Positions 1 through 8,163 of a stretch of DNA of 18,585 bases are shown here, piece after piece. Source of the DNA: an uncultured Pelagibacteraceae bacterium (GTDB lineage: Bacteria > Pseudomonadota > Alphaproteobacteria > Pelagibacterales > AG-422-B15); contig CABZNM010000014.1 of NCBI GenBank assembly GCA_902527075.1, forward strand, positions 1 through 18,585, given 5' to 3'. A model generated the notes under the pieces. That model was not told the origin of the DNA. It saw only the letters and a program-made list of their open reading frames with translations, and did no database searches. The translations under genes were made by a program, and so were the position numbers. Positions within the stretch are counted from its first letter, which is position 1. Each line of letters opens with the position of its first letter.

Positions 1-106
1 AATAGATCAAAGCCTCAGCATAGACGATTACCTGAAAAGTGTATCAGAAGAAGTAGGCGAGTCTATTACAGTTGATAGATTCGTAAGATACGAATTAGGA
101 AATTAA
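1..106 (+). CDS. tsf: Elongation factor Ts, C-terminal end (partial)
   Basis: This is the last 34 codons of an open frame entering from the left edge and ending at TAA 104-106 (the first complete codon starts at base 2). The tail reads [12 protein letters not shown], which matches the conserved C-terminal end of EF-Ts, typically a phrase like FVRFxLGEG. EF-Ts is the cytoplasmic guanine nucleotide exchange factor that recharges EF-Tu. The position two bases before pyrH agrees with the conserved rpsB-tsf-pyrH-frr order. Only the tail is visible, so the call rests on this motif plus synteny. Confidence 0.85.
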   Translation, partial: IDQSLSIDDYLKSVSEEVGESITVDRFVRYELGN

Positions 107-108
107 AA

Positions 109-828
109 ATGATCAAATCAGAAAATAAACGGATACTTTTAAAGTTATCCGGAGAGTCACTCATGGGAAGTGAAAAATACGGTATTGAACTTGAGGTTAT
201 TGATAAAATTGCAAAAGATATAAAGAGTCTCATAGAGAACAACATACAAACTTGCATAGTTATTGGTGGTGGAAATATATTTAGAGGACTAGCTGCCTCG
301 GCAAAAGGAATGGAAAGAGCTAACGCTGATTATATTGGAATGCTTGCCACTGTGATGAATAGTTTAGGATTACAAAATGGTCTTGAAAAATTATCACTGG
401 ATACGAGAGTTATGTCAGCTTTTCCAATTCAATCAATATGTGAAACTTATATTAGACGCAGAGCAATAAGACACATGGAAAAAGGAAGAATAGTTATATG
501 TGCTGCAGGTACTGGAAATCCATACTTTTCAACTGACACAGCGGCCGCATTAAGAGCTGCAGAATTAGAGTGTGATTCCATATTTAAAGCGACCCAAGTA
601 GATGGCATTTATGATAAAGATCCAAAAAAATATCCTGATGCAAAAGAAGTTGGTAAAATAAGTTATGATGATTATTTGTCAGGTAATTTAAAAATTATGG
701 ATAGCTCAGCAGTAGCAATTGCAAGGGAAAATAACATACCTATAAAGGTATTTTCTATTAATGAAAAAAATGCTTTTGTAAGAGCAGTAAATAGAGAAAT
801 TAAAGCATCAGAGATCTGTAATGTTTGA
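109..828 (+). CDS. pyrH: UMP kinase
   Basis: Cytoplasmic UMP kinase of the amino acid kinase fold. It phosphorylates UMP to UDP with ATP in pyrimidine nucleotide synthesis. At 239 residues it has the normal bacterial length. Visible motifs are the N-terminal [10 protein letters not shown] loop (residues 11-20, with Lys12), GGGNIFRG (53-60), [12 protein letters not shown] (73-84), the nucleotide-binding [14 protein letters not shown] (134-147) and VDGIYDKDP (164-172). The start ATG follows an AGGA at 97-100 with 8 bases of spacing and lies two bases after the tsf stop. The end overlaps frr by 8 bases, suggesting coupled translation. Nothing is missing or odd. Confidence 0.97.
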   Translation: MIKSENKRILLKLSGESLMGSEKYGIELEVIDKIAKDIKSLIENNIQTCIVIGGGNIFRGLAASAKGMERANADYIGMLATVMNSLGLQNGLEKLSLDTRVMSAFPIQSICETYIRRRAIRHMEKGRIVICAAGTGNPYFSTDTAAALRAAELECDSIFKATQVDGIYDKDPKKYPDAKEVGKISYDDYLSGNLKIMDSSAVAIARENNIPIKVFSINEKNAFVRAVNREIKASEICNV

Positions 829-1378
829 TGAATTGGCTAAAGATTTAAGAAAAAGAATGGATTTATCTAGTCAATCAGCAAAATCTGAAATTTCTGGAAT
901 AAGAGCAGGAAGAGCTTCACCAGGTATGTTAGACTCGATTAAAATTGAAGCATATGGACAAAAAATGCCTATTAATCAAATAGGTAACATTACAACACCA
1001 GACGCTCGTACAATAAATGTAGAAGTCTGGGATGCATCTAATGTTTCATTAGTAGATAAATCATTAAGAGAGTCAAATCTAGGAATAAATCCTATTTTAG
1101 AAGGTAATTTAATCAGATTACCATTACCTCAACTTACTGAGGAACGGCGGGATGAATACCTTAAAGTAATTGGAAAGATTGTTGAGTCAGCTAAAGTTGC
1201 TATAAGGAACATAAGACGAGACGGAATTGAAAAGGTAAAAGCTAGCGAGAAAGAAAAAAATATAAGCCAAGATGAGTCAAAAAAATTTCAAAATGATATT
1301 GAAATCATGACCACAAAATTTATCAAATTAATTGATGATGCTCATATTCAAAAGGAAGAAGATTTAAAAAAGATATAA
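821..1378 (+). CDS. frr: Ribosome recycling factor
   Basis: Ribosome recycling factor splits the post-termination ribosome together with EF-G. The 185-residue length is the family norm. The family signatures are visible: the [10 protein letters not shown] segment (residues 28-37), [14 protein letters not shown] in the middle domain (58-71), LGINP (88-92), [14 protein letters not shown] (97-110), and a long charged C-terminal helix region from about residue 112 to the end. Its ATG lies inside the end of pyrH in an 8-base overlap (ATGTTTGA), so it is probably translated by coupling in the tsf-pyrH-frr operon. The next gene begins two bases after its stop. Confidence 0.97.
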   Translation: MFDELAKDLRKRMDLSSQSAKSEISGIRAGRASPGMLDSIKIEAYGQKMPINQIGNITTPDARTINVEVWDASNVSLVDKSLRESNLGINPILEGNLIRLPLPQLTEERRDEYLKVIGKIVESAKVAIRNIRRDGIEKVKASEKEKNISQDESKKFQNDIEIMTTKFIKLIDDAHIQKEEDLKKI

Positions 1379-1380
1379 TC

Positions 1381-2079
1381 TTGGTTAAAGATAATAAAAA
1401 AAAATATTACGAAATAAATCATCTGGCATTCATAATGGATGGGAATGGGAGATGGGCATCAAAAAATTTTTTAAGTAAAAAAGAAGGTCATAGGGCAGGA
1501 ATTAAATCCTGTATTAAACTCATAAAGAATATAGATAAACTAGATGTAAAGATTAATGAGTTTTCATTTTATGTATTTTCATCAGAAAATTGGCAACGAT
1601 CTCTGAGTGAAGTTAAAAACCTTTTTGATCTAATAGAAGAATATTATCAAGAGTTTGAAATGACTGCTCATAATTATAATTTTAAAATTAGACATTATGG
1701 GTCTAGGAAAAAATTGAGCAAAAAAATATTAAAAATTATCGACGATGTTACAAAAGAGACTAGAGAAAATAGATCCTCTATTATAAATTTGGTTTTTAAT
1801 TATGGAGGAAGAGATGAGATTGTTAGTTCTGTAAAAAAATTAGGGTTAAGTAAGATTAACAAGAGTAATATAAATAAGAACTTATATACATCAATGTCTA
1901 AAGACCCAGATCTGATAATTAGAACGGGTGGTGAGATGAGATTAAGTAACTTTATGTTATGGCAATCAGCATATTCAGAATTATATTTTACAAAGAAGTT
2001 ATGGCCAGATTTTAACGTTACAGATTTAAAAAAAATTGTAACAAATTTTGAAAAAAGGAAGCGTAATTATGGAAAGTAG
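1381..2079 (+). CDS. uppS: Undecaprenyl diphosphate synthase, TTG start
   Basis: Cis-prenyltransferase making undecaprenyl diphosphate, the lipid carrier for peptidoglycan and other cell-wall polymers. All the main motifs are present: HLAFIMDGNGRWA (residues 14-26, catalytic Asp20), GHRAG (36-40), FSSENW (66-71), NYGGRDEI (140-147) and DLIIRTGGEMRLSNF (177-191), followed by LLWQ-like MLWQSAYSELYF. The start is TTG at 1381. No ATG or GTG in frame lies upstream of the essential N-terminal strand: the first in-frame ATG is the Met inside IMDGNGRW, which would remove it. No clear ribosome binding site precedes the TTG, and the frr stop is two bases away, so translation probably relies on coupling. 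Length, 232 residues, is slightly short but normal. Confidence 0.93.
   Translation: MVKDNKKKYYEINHLAFIMDGNGRWASKNFLSKKEGHRAGIKSCIKLIKNIDKLDVKINEFSFYVFSSENWQRSLSEVKNLFDLIEEYYQEFEMTAHNYNFKIRHYGSRKKLSKKILKIIDDVTKETRENRSSIINLVFNYGGRDEIVSSVKKLGLSKINKSNINKNLYTSMSKDPDLIIRTGGEMRLSNFMLWQSAYSELYFTKKLWPDFNVTDLKKIVTNFEKRKRNYGK
2056..2061 (+). promoter_or_regulatory. Ribosome binding site deciding the cdsA start
   Basis: AGGAAG here is 7 bases upstream of the ATG at 2069. The longest open frame begins at a TTG at 2048, upstream of this site, so the site argues for ATG 2069 as the true cdsA start. An alternative ATG at 2081 would have a spacing of 19 bases. Confidence 0.6.
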
Positions 2080-2734
2080 AATGCATAATAACGACATCAA
2101 AAATTTTTTAAGTAGGATTTTATCAGCTATATTTTTTATACCTTGCATAATAATACCCATAGTATTTGAAGGTTATTTTCTCTATTTATTTTATATTCTT
2201 CTTCTATCTCTTATGGTCATTGAACTAATCGAAATGATTAAAATTTCAAAAAAAAAAATTTTCATCTATTCATATATGATTATTTGTATTATGACAATTT
2301 TTACCTTTGTAATATCAATTTCATCATTAGGAAATATAAGCTTAAAGGTTATAGAAATAATAATGACTATATGGATATTTGATACATTTTGCTATCTAGG
2401 TGGAAAAACTTTCAATGGGAAAAAAATGATACCAAAGATTAGTAAGGGTAAAACTTTTAATGGTTTATTTAGTGGTATCATTGCTACATTAGTAATTACT
2501 GGTTTGTATTATTTTGAGTTTTATAATGATTTTTATATGATTTTTTTAACAGTTATACCAATAATGATTCTTTCATTTCTAGGGGATCTTGTTGTTTCAG
2601 TTTTGAAAAGAAGTGTGAATATTAAAGACTCTGGAAATATAATGCCAGGACATGGTGGAATAGTTGATAGAATGGATTCCTTTGTATTTGTTTTTTTCTT
2701 TTTTGGAGTCTATTTGTTAATATTTGTGCATTAA
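2069..2734 (+). CDS. cdsA: Phosphatidate cytidylyltransferase (CDP-diglyceride synthase)
   Basis: Integral inner-membrane enzyme converting phosphatidate and CTP into CDP-diacylglycerol, the precursor of the membrane phospholipids. The C-terminal family signature is complete: SVLKR, then KDSGNIMPGHGGIVDRMDS in the last 45 residues. The rest is a series of hydrophobic segments with few polar residues, about six membrane spans, the last one phenylalanine-rich. I chose ATG 2069 (221 residues) over TTG 2048 because a good ribosome binding site stands 7 bases upstream. It overlaps uppS by 11 bases, and dxr begins immediately after the stop. The protein is short for the family (the E. coli enzyme is about 285 residues), with the reduction in the N-terminal half. 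An 11-A run lies at 2248-2258 within the frame. Confidence 0.93.
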   Translation: MESRMHNNDIKNFLSRILSAIFFIPCIIIPIVFEGYFLYLFYILLLSLMVIELIEMIKISKKKIFIYSYMIICIMTIFTFVISISSLGNISLKVIEIIMTIWIFDTFCYLGGKTFNGKKMIPKISKGKTFNGLFSGIIATLVITGLYYFEFYNDFYMIFLTVIPIMILSFLGDLVVSVLKRSVNIKDSGNIMPGHGGIVDRMDSFVFVFFFFGVYLLIFVH

Positions 2735-3886
2735 ATGAGAATTTTACTGTATGGAGCTACTGGAACAATTGCAGACTCAGTCTTTAAAATCGTTAAAGAT
2801 AATCATCGCAAATTGAAAATAGTAGCTGCAACTTGTAATACAAATTACAAAAAATTAGAGAAACTTAAGATTGAATATAATATACGAAGAATAGGTATAA
2901 ATAGTTTTAGATCTGCTCAAAAATATAAATTGCGGTATGGTAATAATAAAAAAAACCTTATTATTGGGAATGATAATTTTTCAAAATTAATTACAAAAGA
3001 TATTGATATTATAATTCTGGCTATATCAGGAATGAGTGCTCTTAATATTAGCTATGATGTAATGAAATCAGGAAAGGTTATAGGTTTAGCTAATAAAGAA
3101 TGCATAATTTCATTAGGAACCCGTTTACTATCATTAGCTAAAAGATATAAAACTAAAATAATACCATTAGATTCAGAACATAATTCAATCTATAGACTAT
3201 TAGAGTCAAATAATAACAAATTTAAATCTATAACAATTACCGCATCTGGTGGACCTTTTTTTAACAAAAAAATAAGTTTTTTAAAGAGTGTTACACCCAA
3301 GCAGGCCTTAAAACATCCTGTATGGAAAATGGGGAAAAAAATTTCTGTAGATTCTGCAACTATGATGAATAAGGCTCTTGAAATTATAGAGGCTAAATAT
3401 CTTTTTAATTTAAGAAGTGATCAGATTAAAGCCATAATTCATCCAGAGTCTATAATCCATGCAGCAGTTAATTTTCATGATAATTCCTCCATTGGCCTCT
3501 TAAATATGCCAGATATGAAAATACCGATCTCATACTTGTTTAAAATTAATAATAACAGCAGTAAAAATGAAGATATTTTACAACAACTAAATAAAAAAAG
3601 CTTAACCTTTCATAAAATTAATCAAAATAAATTTCCCGCAGTTAAATTGGCTTATAAAGTTATGGAGATTGGAGGAATAGCACCACATATTTTTAATTAT
3701 AATAATGAGGTTCTAGTAAATCACTTTTTGCGCATGAAAATAAGATTTACAGATATAGTGAAATACAATGATATTACTCTTCAAAAATATTTTAAGTACA
3801 ATAAAAATATTGTTCATCCCAATTTAAACGATATACATAACAGTATTGCATGGGTAAATAAAAATATATTCTTGGGTAAATTATAG
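2735..3886 (+). CDS. dxr: 1-deoxy-D-xylulose 5-phosphate reductoisomerase
   Basis: Second enzyme of the MEP isoprenoid pathway. It converts DXP to 2-C-methyl-D-erythritol 4-phosphate with NADPH and a divalent metal, and its product eventually feeds UppS. At 383 residues it has near-normal length. Motifs: NADPH loop GATGTIADSV (residues 7-16; most relatives have GSTGSIG), ANKE (119-122), metal and substrate site PLDSEHNSIYRLLE (144-157, Asp146 and Glu148), ASGGPF (170-175), the flexible loop HPVWKMGKKISVDSATMMNKALE (194-216, Glu216 as third metal ligand) and IIHPESIIH (234-242). The ATG directly follows the cdsA stop without a gap. rseP, which usually follows dxr in alphaproteobacteria, is absent here. 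Confidence 0.96.
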   Translation: MRILLYGATGTIADSVFKIVKDNHRKLKIVAATCNTNYKKLEKLKIEYNIRRIGINSFRSAQKYKLRYGNNKKNLIIGNDNFSKLITKDIDIIILAISGMSALNISYDVMKSGKVIGLANKECIISLGTRLLSLAKRYKTKIIPLDSEHNSIYRLLESNNNKFKSITITASGGPFFNKKISFLKSVTPKQALKHPVWKMGKKISVDSATMMNKALEIIEAKYLFNLRSDQIKAIIHPESIIHAAVNFHDNSSIGLLNMPDMKIPISYLFKINNNSSKNEDILQQLNKKSLTFHKINQNKFPAVKLAYKVMEIGGIAPHIFNYNNEVLVNHFLRMKIRFTDIVKYNDITLQKYFKYNKNIVHPNLNDIHNSIAWVNKNIFLGKL

Positions 3887-3920
3887 TATAGAAAATAGGC
3901 AAAATCATATACGATTAAAT

Positions 3921-6164
3921 ATGCAAAATTTCCTTATTATAATATTATTTTTATGTACGATTACTATTAGTTTCGCTGAAGAAAATCTTATAAAAAAAAT
4001 AAATATAGATGGTAATCAAAGAATAGATGAAGAAACTATCATATCTTATGCAAATATTAAATTAGACGATAGTTACTCAGAAGAAAAAGGAAATGAAATT
4101 TTAAAAAGCTTATTTAATACTGAGCTTTTTTCAAATATTGAAATCAAATACAGTGAAAATCAGCTTTCTATTAGTGTTGTTGAAAATCCAACTATCAATT
4201 TAATAAAATTTAAAGGCAACAGTAAGGTTAAAGATGAAGATCTATTACTAGAGATACAATTAAAGGAAAGGTCGGTGTATTCTAGATCAAAAGTGAAAAA
4301 AGACATTGAAAGAATTTTAACTTTATATCAGAGAAATGGCAGACTATCAACCGAAGTAATTCCTAAAATAGAACCTCTTGATACTAACCGTATTAATCTA
4401 AGTTATGAAATATTAGAATCTGAAATTTCGAAAGTTTCAAAAATTGTATTTATTGGAAATAATAATTTTTCAACTTCCAAATTAAAATCAATAATGAAAA
4501 CCAAGGAAAAAAGACTCCTAAGATTTTTGTCATCATCAGATAGATATGATCCTGATAAAATTGAATACGACAAACAACTTATAACCGAGTTTTATAATAA
4601 TAATGGTTTTCCGAATTTTACTTTTACATCATCAATTGCACAATTGTCACAAAATACAAATAGTTTTGAAGTTATTATGTATTTAGATGAAGGAGAAAAA
4701 TATAATTTTGGTGAGATTAACGTAAAAACAAAATTAAAAAAAATAAATTCTGATGCTGTATTATCATTAATCTCTGCTAATGCTGGAGATGTTTTCAATA
4801 GGAGCAAAATATCTGAAAGCATAGAGATAATAAAAGAATTGGCAGAAGGAGATGGATATTCTTTCATAGAAATTAATCCAAAATTCAGTGATAATAGTAT
4901 TGCTAAAACCATAAATATTGAGATTGATATCAATGAAGGTCCAAGAGTTTACGTAAATTCAATAAATATTATGGGTAATAATAGGACTTTAGATAAGGTT
5001 ATCAGAAGAGAGATGCAAATTTCTGAGGGAGATGCGTTTAATAAATATACAATGAATTATTCTAAAGACTCGATTCGAGCTTTAAACTATTTCTCATCAG
5101 TTGAAATAACTGATGAAAGGTCATCCTTTCCAGATAAAATTGACTTAATAATTGACGTTGAAGAAAAAAATACTGGTGAGGCTTCAATTGGAGCTGGGTA
5201 TTCTAGTTCGACTTCGGGATCAATTACATTAGGCCTTCGTGAAAATAATTTTTTAGGTAAAGGTCAAAATGTTAATTTTTCTGCTAGTTTTGCTAACACT
5301 AGGAATACATACGATATCTCATTTACTGAGCCATATTTTAATAACAAAAATTTGTCAGTGTCTTTTGATATTTATAGTAATTTTGAGGATCGTGCTGGGG
5401 TAAATTATGAAACAGAAGATATAGGATTTGGTTTTGGATTAGGTTTTCCATTAGCATCAGACAAGAATATTCAAGCCAAGTATACTTTATACACTTCAAA
5501 GGTGAAACCTGACTCAAATGCTACTGCTTACGAAAGATTATTAGGTGGAACCGATACTGTTTCACAGATTGGCTATATTTTTAATTTTGACAGAAGAAAT
5601 AGTAGGTACAAACCATCAAGTGGCTTCAACCTTTCAATAAGTCAAGATTTAGCAGGTCTGGGTGGAACTTCATATTATTATAGAAATAAAGGTGAATATA
5701 ATACTTATAAAAAAATTTCAGATAATTTAATTGGAGCGTTTAAATTTCAAGCTGGATCTGTCAATGGTTATAATGGTAAATACCAACCTCTATCTTCAAA
5801 TTTTCGATTAGGAGGAAAAAATTTAAGAGGTTTTAAAGCTGGAAAAGTAGGCCCTAGAACAGGCTCTTCTTATACTGGTGGTCAATACTTTTACTTGACA
5901 TCTTTTGAAACAAATATTGATTTAAACTTTGATGCCTATGATATTACTAGTACTTTATTTGTTGATTTAGGCAGTGTATGGGGTCTTGAAAACCCTGCCT
6001 ATTCAGAAATTGATGATGATCATAATTTAAGGTCATCTTATGGTGTTAATTTTAATTGGGACTCAGCAGTTGGTCCAATAAATATTATTTATGCTAGAAT
6101 TTTAGAAAGTGAATTAACAGATACTACAGATAATCTTACTTTTGATATAGGATATAATTTTTAA
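3921..6164 (+). CDS. bamA: Outer membrane protein assembly factor BamA
   Basis: Core of the BAM complex, which folds and inserts beta-barrel proteins into the outer membrane. The 747-residue protein starts with a signal peptide (residues 1-19, cleavage likely after SFA). Five POTRA repeats follow, at about 21-90, 91-168, 170-260, 262-340 and 343-417, several opening with the recognisable I-x-x-x-GN pattern (for example KINIDGNQRI, IKFKGNSKV, IVFIGNNNF, INIMGNNRT). The rest is a 16-strand barrel, with LRGF at 635-638 matching the conserved (V/I)RGF motif of strand L6. The last residue is Phe, as expected of an outer-membrane barrel. It is preceded by a 34-base gap with no strong ribosome binding site, and its stop overlaps the skp start as TAATG. 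Confidence 0.96.
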   Translation: MQNFLIIILFLCTITISFAEENLIKKINIDGNQRIDEETIISYANIKLDDSYSEEKGNEILKSLFNTELFSNIEIKYSENQLSISVVENPTINLIKFKGNSKVKDEDLLLEIQLKERSVYSRSKVKKDIERILTLYQRNGRLSTEVIPKIEPLDTNRINLSYEILESEISKVSKIVFIGNNNFSTSKLKSIMKTKEKRLLRFLSSSDRYDPDKIEYDKQLITEFYNNNGFPNFTFTSSIAQLSQNTNSFEVIMYLDEGEKYNFGEINVKTKLKKINSDAVLSLISANAGDVFNRSKISESIEIIKELAEGDGYSFIEINPKFSDNSIAKTINIEIDINEGPRVYVNSINIMGNNRTLDKVIRREMQISEGDAFNKYTMNYSKDSIRALNYFSSVEITDERSSFPDKIDLIIDVEEKNTGEASIGAGYSSSTSGSITLGLRENNFLGKGQNVNFSASFANTRNTYDISFTEPYFNNKNLSVSFDIYSNFEDRAGVNYETEDIGFGFGLGFPLASDKNIQAKYTLYTSKVKPDSNATAYERLLGGTDTVSQIGYIFNFDRRNSRYKPSSGFNLSISQDLAGLGGTSYYYRNKGEYNTYKKISDNLIGAFKFQAGSVNGYNGKYQPLSSNFRLGGKNLRGFKAGKVGPRTGSSYTGGQYFYLTSFETNIDLNFDAYDITSTLFVDLGSVWGLENPAYSEIDDDHNLRSSYGVNFNWDSAVGPINIIYARILESELTDTTDNLTFDIGYNF

Positions 6165-6721
6165 TGATAAATAAACTTTTAAGAAAAATCATCTCATCAG
6201 TCTTTGTGCTGTTTTTTATCCTTTCATTTAATTCTTTTGCCGATAGCTATCCCAATACATCGATTGGAGTTTTAGATTTAAATAGAGTTTTGTTAGATGC
6301 AAAAGCTGCGAAAGATGCTGCTGATGAAATAGACAAAATTGCAAAGGATATTGAAGAAGAGCTTAAAAATTCTGATGAAGATATGATTCAAGAGCAAAAT
6401 AAATTAATAGAAGCCCAATCTATTATGGCCCCTGAAGCATTTGAATTAAAAAGAAAAGAATATGAAGAAAAAGTTCAAAATTATAATATTCTTAGACAGA
6501 ATAAACTCATGTCTGTTGACAGACTAGTTGAGAGTTCTCGAAATAAAATACTTAATGAATTAAAGCCAATTTTAGAGGGAATATCCGAAACAAAAGGGAT
6601 TACTGTTATTTTAGAAAAAGGTACGGTTATACTAAATGCCGAGACCATGGAAATTACAGATGAAGTAATAAAGGCTTTAAACAAGGAGCTTCCTAAAATT
6701 GAGGTTTCTTTAGAGGAATAG
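6164..6721 (+). CDS. skp: Skp/OmpH-family periplasmic chaperone
   Basis: Periplasmic holdase that keeps outer-membrane proteins soluble on the way to BamA. The 185-residue protein has a signal peptide with a positively charged start and hydrophobic core, ending at SFA (residue 26). The mature protein begins with the family pattern IGVLDLNRVLLDAKAAKDA (33-51), followed by about 90 residues of charged, helical, coiled-coil-forming sequence (the jellyfish tentacles) and a C-terminal segment returning to the body domain (GITVILEKGTVI). Position directly after bamA, sharing a one-base TAATG overlap, is the classical arrangement. An AGGA at 6149-6152 could serve as ribosome binding site. The OmpH family diverges fast, so the call rests on domain layout and context. 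Confidence 0.92.
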   Translation: MINKLLRKIISSVFVLFFILSFNSFADSYPNTSIGVLDLNRVLLDAKAAKDAADEIDKIAKDIEEELKNSDEDMIQEQNKLIEAQSIMAPEAFELKRKEYEEKVQNYNILRQNKLMSVDRLVESSRNKILNELKPILEGISETKGITVILEKGTVILNAETMEITDEVIKALNKELPKIEVSLEE

Positions 6722-6731
6722 TATATTCAAT

Positions 6732-7715
6732 ATGTGTCCTACTTTTTACGTTAAATTGGGTCCTGTAAAGTTAAAAAAAATTGTAAATAATATTTCCGGA
6801 AAAACTGCAGTATTAGATCACAATAAGGAATTTGACGAATTAACAGGCTTAGATAGTATAAAAAATATAGATAACACAATTTCTTTCGTTTATGAAAAAT
6901 ATAATAGGAAGATTGATTTACCAAAAGATATATATCTAATTATTTCTATCCACGAAAAAGATAAATTCACTGATTTTAATAATTTAATTTTTGTTGATAA
7001 TGTTCATTTAGCAGTTGCAAAACTTAGTTCACTTTTTTACAGAGACATAAATGATGATGACTTAAAACAAAATAATCAACACCAAATAGCTAATGAGTGT
7101 TTTGTTTCAAAATCGGCAGTCATTAAGAAAGGTGTCACTGTTGGAAAAAATTCAATAATAAAAGATGGTGCTGTAATTAATAATAATTGTGTAATTGGAG
7201 AAAATGTATTAATTGAAGAAAATGTAGTAATTAGTAATGCGATAATTGGTGACAATGTAAGAATTGGAAGAAACACATCAATTGGTCAATCAGGTTTTGG
7301 ATTCGCAATAAATAGCTTTTCAAATCATAAGATCTTTCATTTAGGCCGAGTGATATTACAATCTTATGTAAGCATCGGATCAAATTGTTGCATTGATAGA
7401 GGAAGTTTTGGTGATACAATAATTGGAGAAAATACGTTTTTTGATAATTTGTGTCATGTAGCACACAATGTAGAGGTAGGGAATAATTGTATCTTTGCTG
7501 CAATGAGCGGCATAGCAGGGAGCTCCAAAATTGGTAATTCCGTAATGGCAGGCGGTCAAGTTGGTATTTCTGGACATTTAAGTATTGGCAATAATGTTCA
7601 AATTGCTGCTAAAAGTGGAGTATTTAAAAGTGTCAGAGATAATTGTTCTGTTATGGGAAATCCTGCAATCGATAAATATACCTATATGAGGAAGTATAAA
7701 AAATTATATGGATGA
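6732..7715 (+). CDS. lpxD: UDP-3-O-(3-hydroxyacyl)glucosamine N-acyltransferase
   Basis: Third step of lipid A synthesis: it adds a second 3-hydroxyacyl chain from acyl-ACP to the amino group of UDP-3-O-acyl-glucosamine. The 327 residues show a small N-terminal domain (about 1-120, starting with the expected FYVKLGPVKL pattern) and a left-handed beta helix of hexapeptide repeats from about 125 to 310. The catalytic His is expected in HVAHNVEVG (His245, aligned with the E. coli AHNV motif). The helix continues through GIAGSSKIGNSVMAGGQVG. A short helical tail, MRKYKKLYG, ends the protein. The start ATG 6732 fits the N-terminal family pattern. fabZ begins inside its last codons with an 8-base overlap. 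Confidence 0.96.
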   Translation: MCPTFYVKLGPVKLKKIVNNISGKTAVLDHNKEFDELTGLDSIKNIDNTISFVYEKYNRKIDLPKDIYLIISIHEKDKFTDFNNLIFVDNVHLAVAKLSSLFYRDINDDDLKQNNQHQIANECFVSKSAVIKKGVTVGKNSIIKDGAVINNNCVIGENVLIEENVVISNAIIGDNVRIGRNTSIGQSGFGFAINSFSNHKIFHLGRVILQSYVSIGSNCCIDRGSFGDTIIGENTFFDNLCHVAHNVEVGNNCIFAAMSGIAGSSKIGNSVMAGGQVGISGHLSIGNNVQIAAKSGVFKSVRDNCSVMGNPAIDKYTYMRKYKKLYG

Positions 7716-8163
7716 TGAGTTAAAATTTGAAGAAATAAAAGAACTTATTCCCCATAGAGAGCCTTTTATATATTTAGACAGACTTATTAATATAGAAAAA
7801 TTAAAAAAAGCCTCAGGAATAAAAAGATTCAGAGAAAGTGAGGAATTCTTTAAGGGTCATTTTCCTGATAAACCAGTTGTGCCTGGAGTTATACTTATTG
7901 AGATGATGGCTCAAACCGCAGCAGCATTAATTGCCTACTCACTTAAGTCAGAAACATTTGATAAGATAGTGTATTTGATGAATGTTGAGTCAAGTAAGTT
8001 CAGATTGCCAGTTCTACCAGAAATGAAAGTTAGAGCAGATGTCGTATCCCTTAGATCAAGAGGGAGGGTATGGAAGTTTTACGGAAAAATGAATGACGAG
8101 AACGATAATATTGTATGTGAATCTATTTGGAGTGCTATGATTATGGATAAACAAGATGTCTAA
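7708..8163 (+). CDS. fabZ: 3-hydroxyacyl-ACP dehydratase FabZ
   Basis: Hot-dog-fold dehydratase of type II fatty acid synthesis, removing water from 3-hydroxyacyl-ACP and so competing with LpxA and LpxD for the same acyl chains. The 151-residue protein has LIPHREPFIYLDR (residues 13-25), the catalytic GHFPDKPVVPGV (50-61, His51) and EMMAQTAA (65-72, Glu65), which match His54 and Glu68 of the E. coli enzyme with a constant offset of three. Both junctions, with lpxD and with lpxA, are 8-base overlaps, so all three proteins are probably made in fixed proportion by coupled translation. A GAGGAAG at 7688-7694 lies 13 bases upstream of the start, further than ideal. Confidence 0.97.
   Translation: MDDELKFEEIKELIPHREPFIYLDRLINIEKLKKASGIKRFRESEEFFKGHFPDKPVVPGVILIEMMAQTAAALIAYSLKSETFDKIVYLMNVESSKFRLPVLPEMKVRADVVSLRSRGRVWKFYGKMNDENDNIVCESIWSAMIMDKQDV

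Noticed and set aside
3887..3920. Possible rseP remnant between dxr and bamA
   Set aside because: Thirty-four bases are too few to hold a recognisable fragment and no protease motif can be read in any frame.
4592..4933. Minus-strand open frame of 113 codons inside bamA
   Set aside because: It lies fully opposite the conserved POTRA region of bamA, has no recognisable domain or ribosome binding site, and its hydrophobic look follows from the reverse complement of AT-rich codons.
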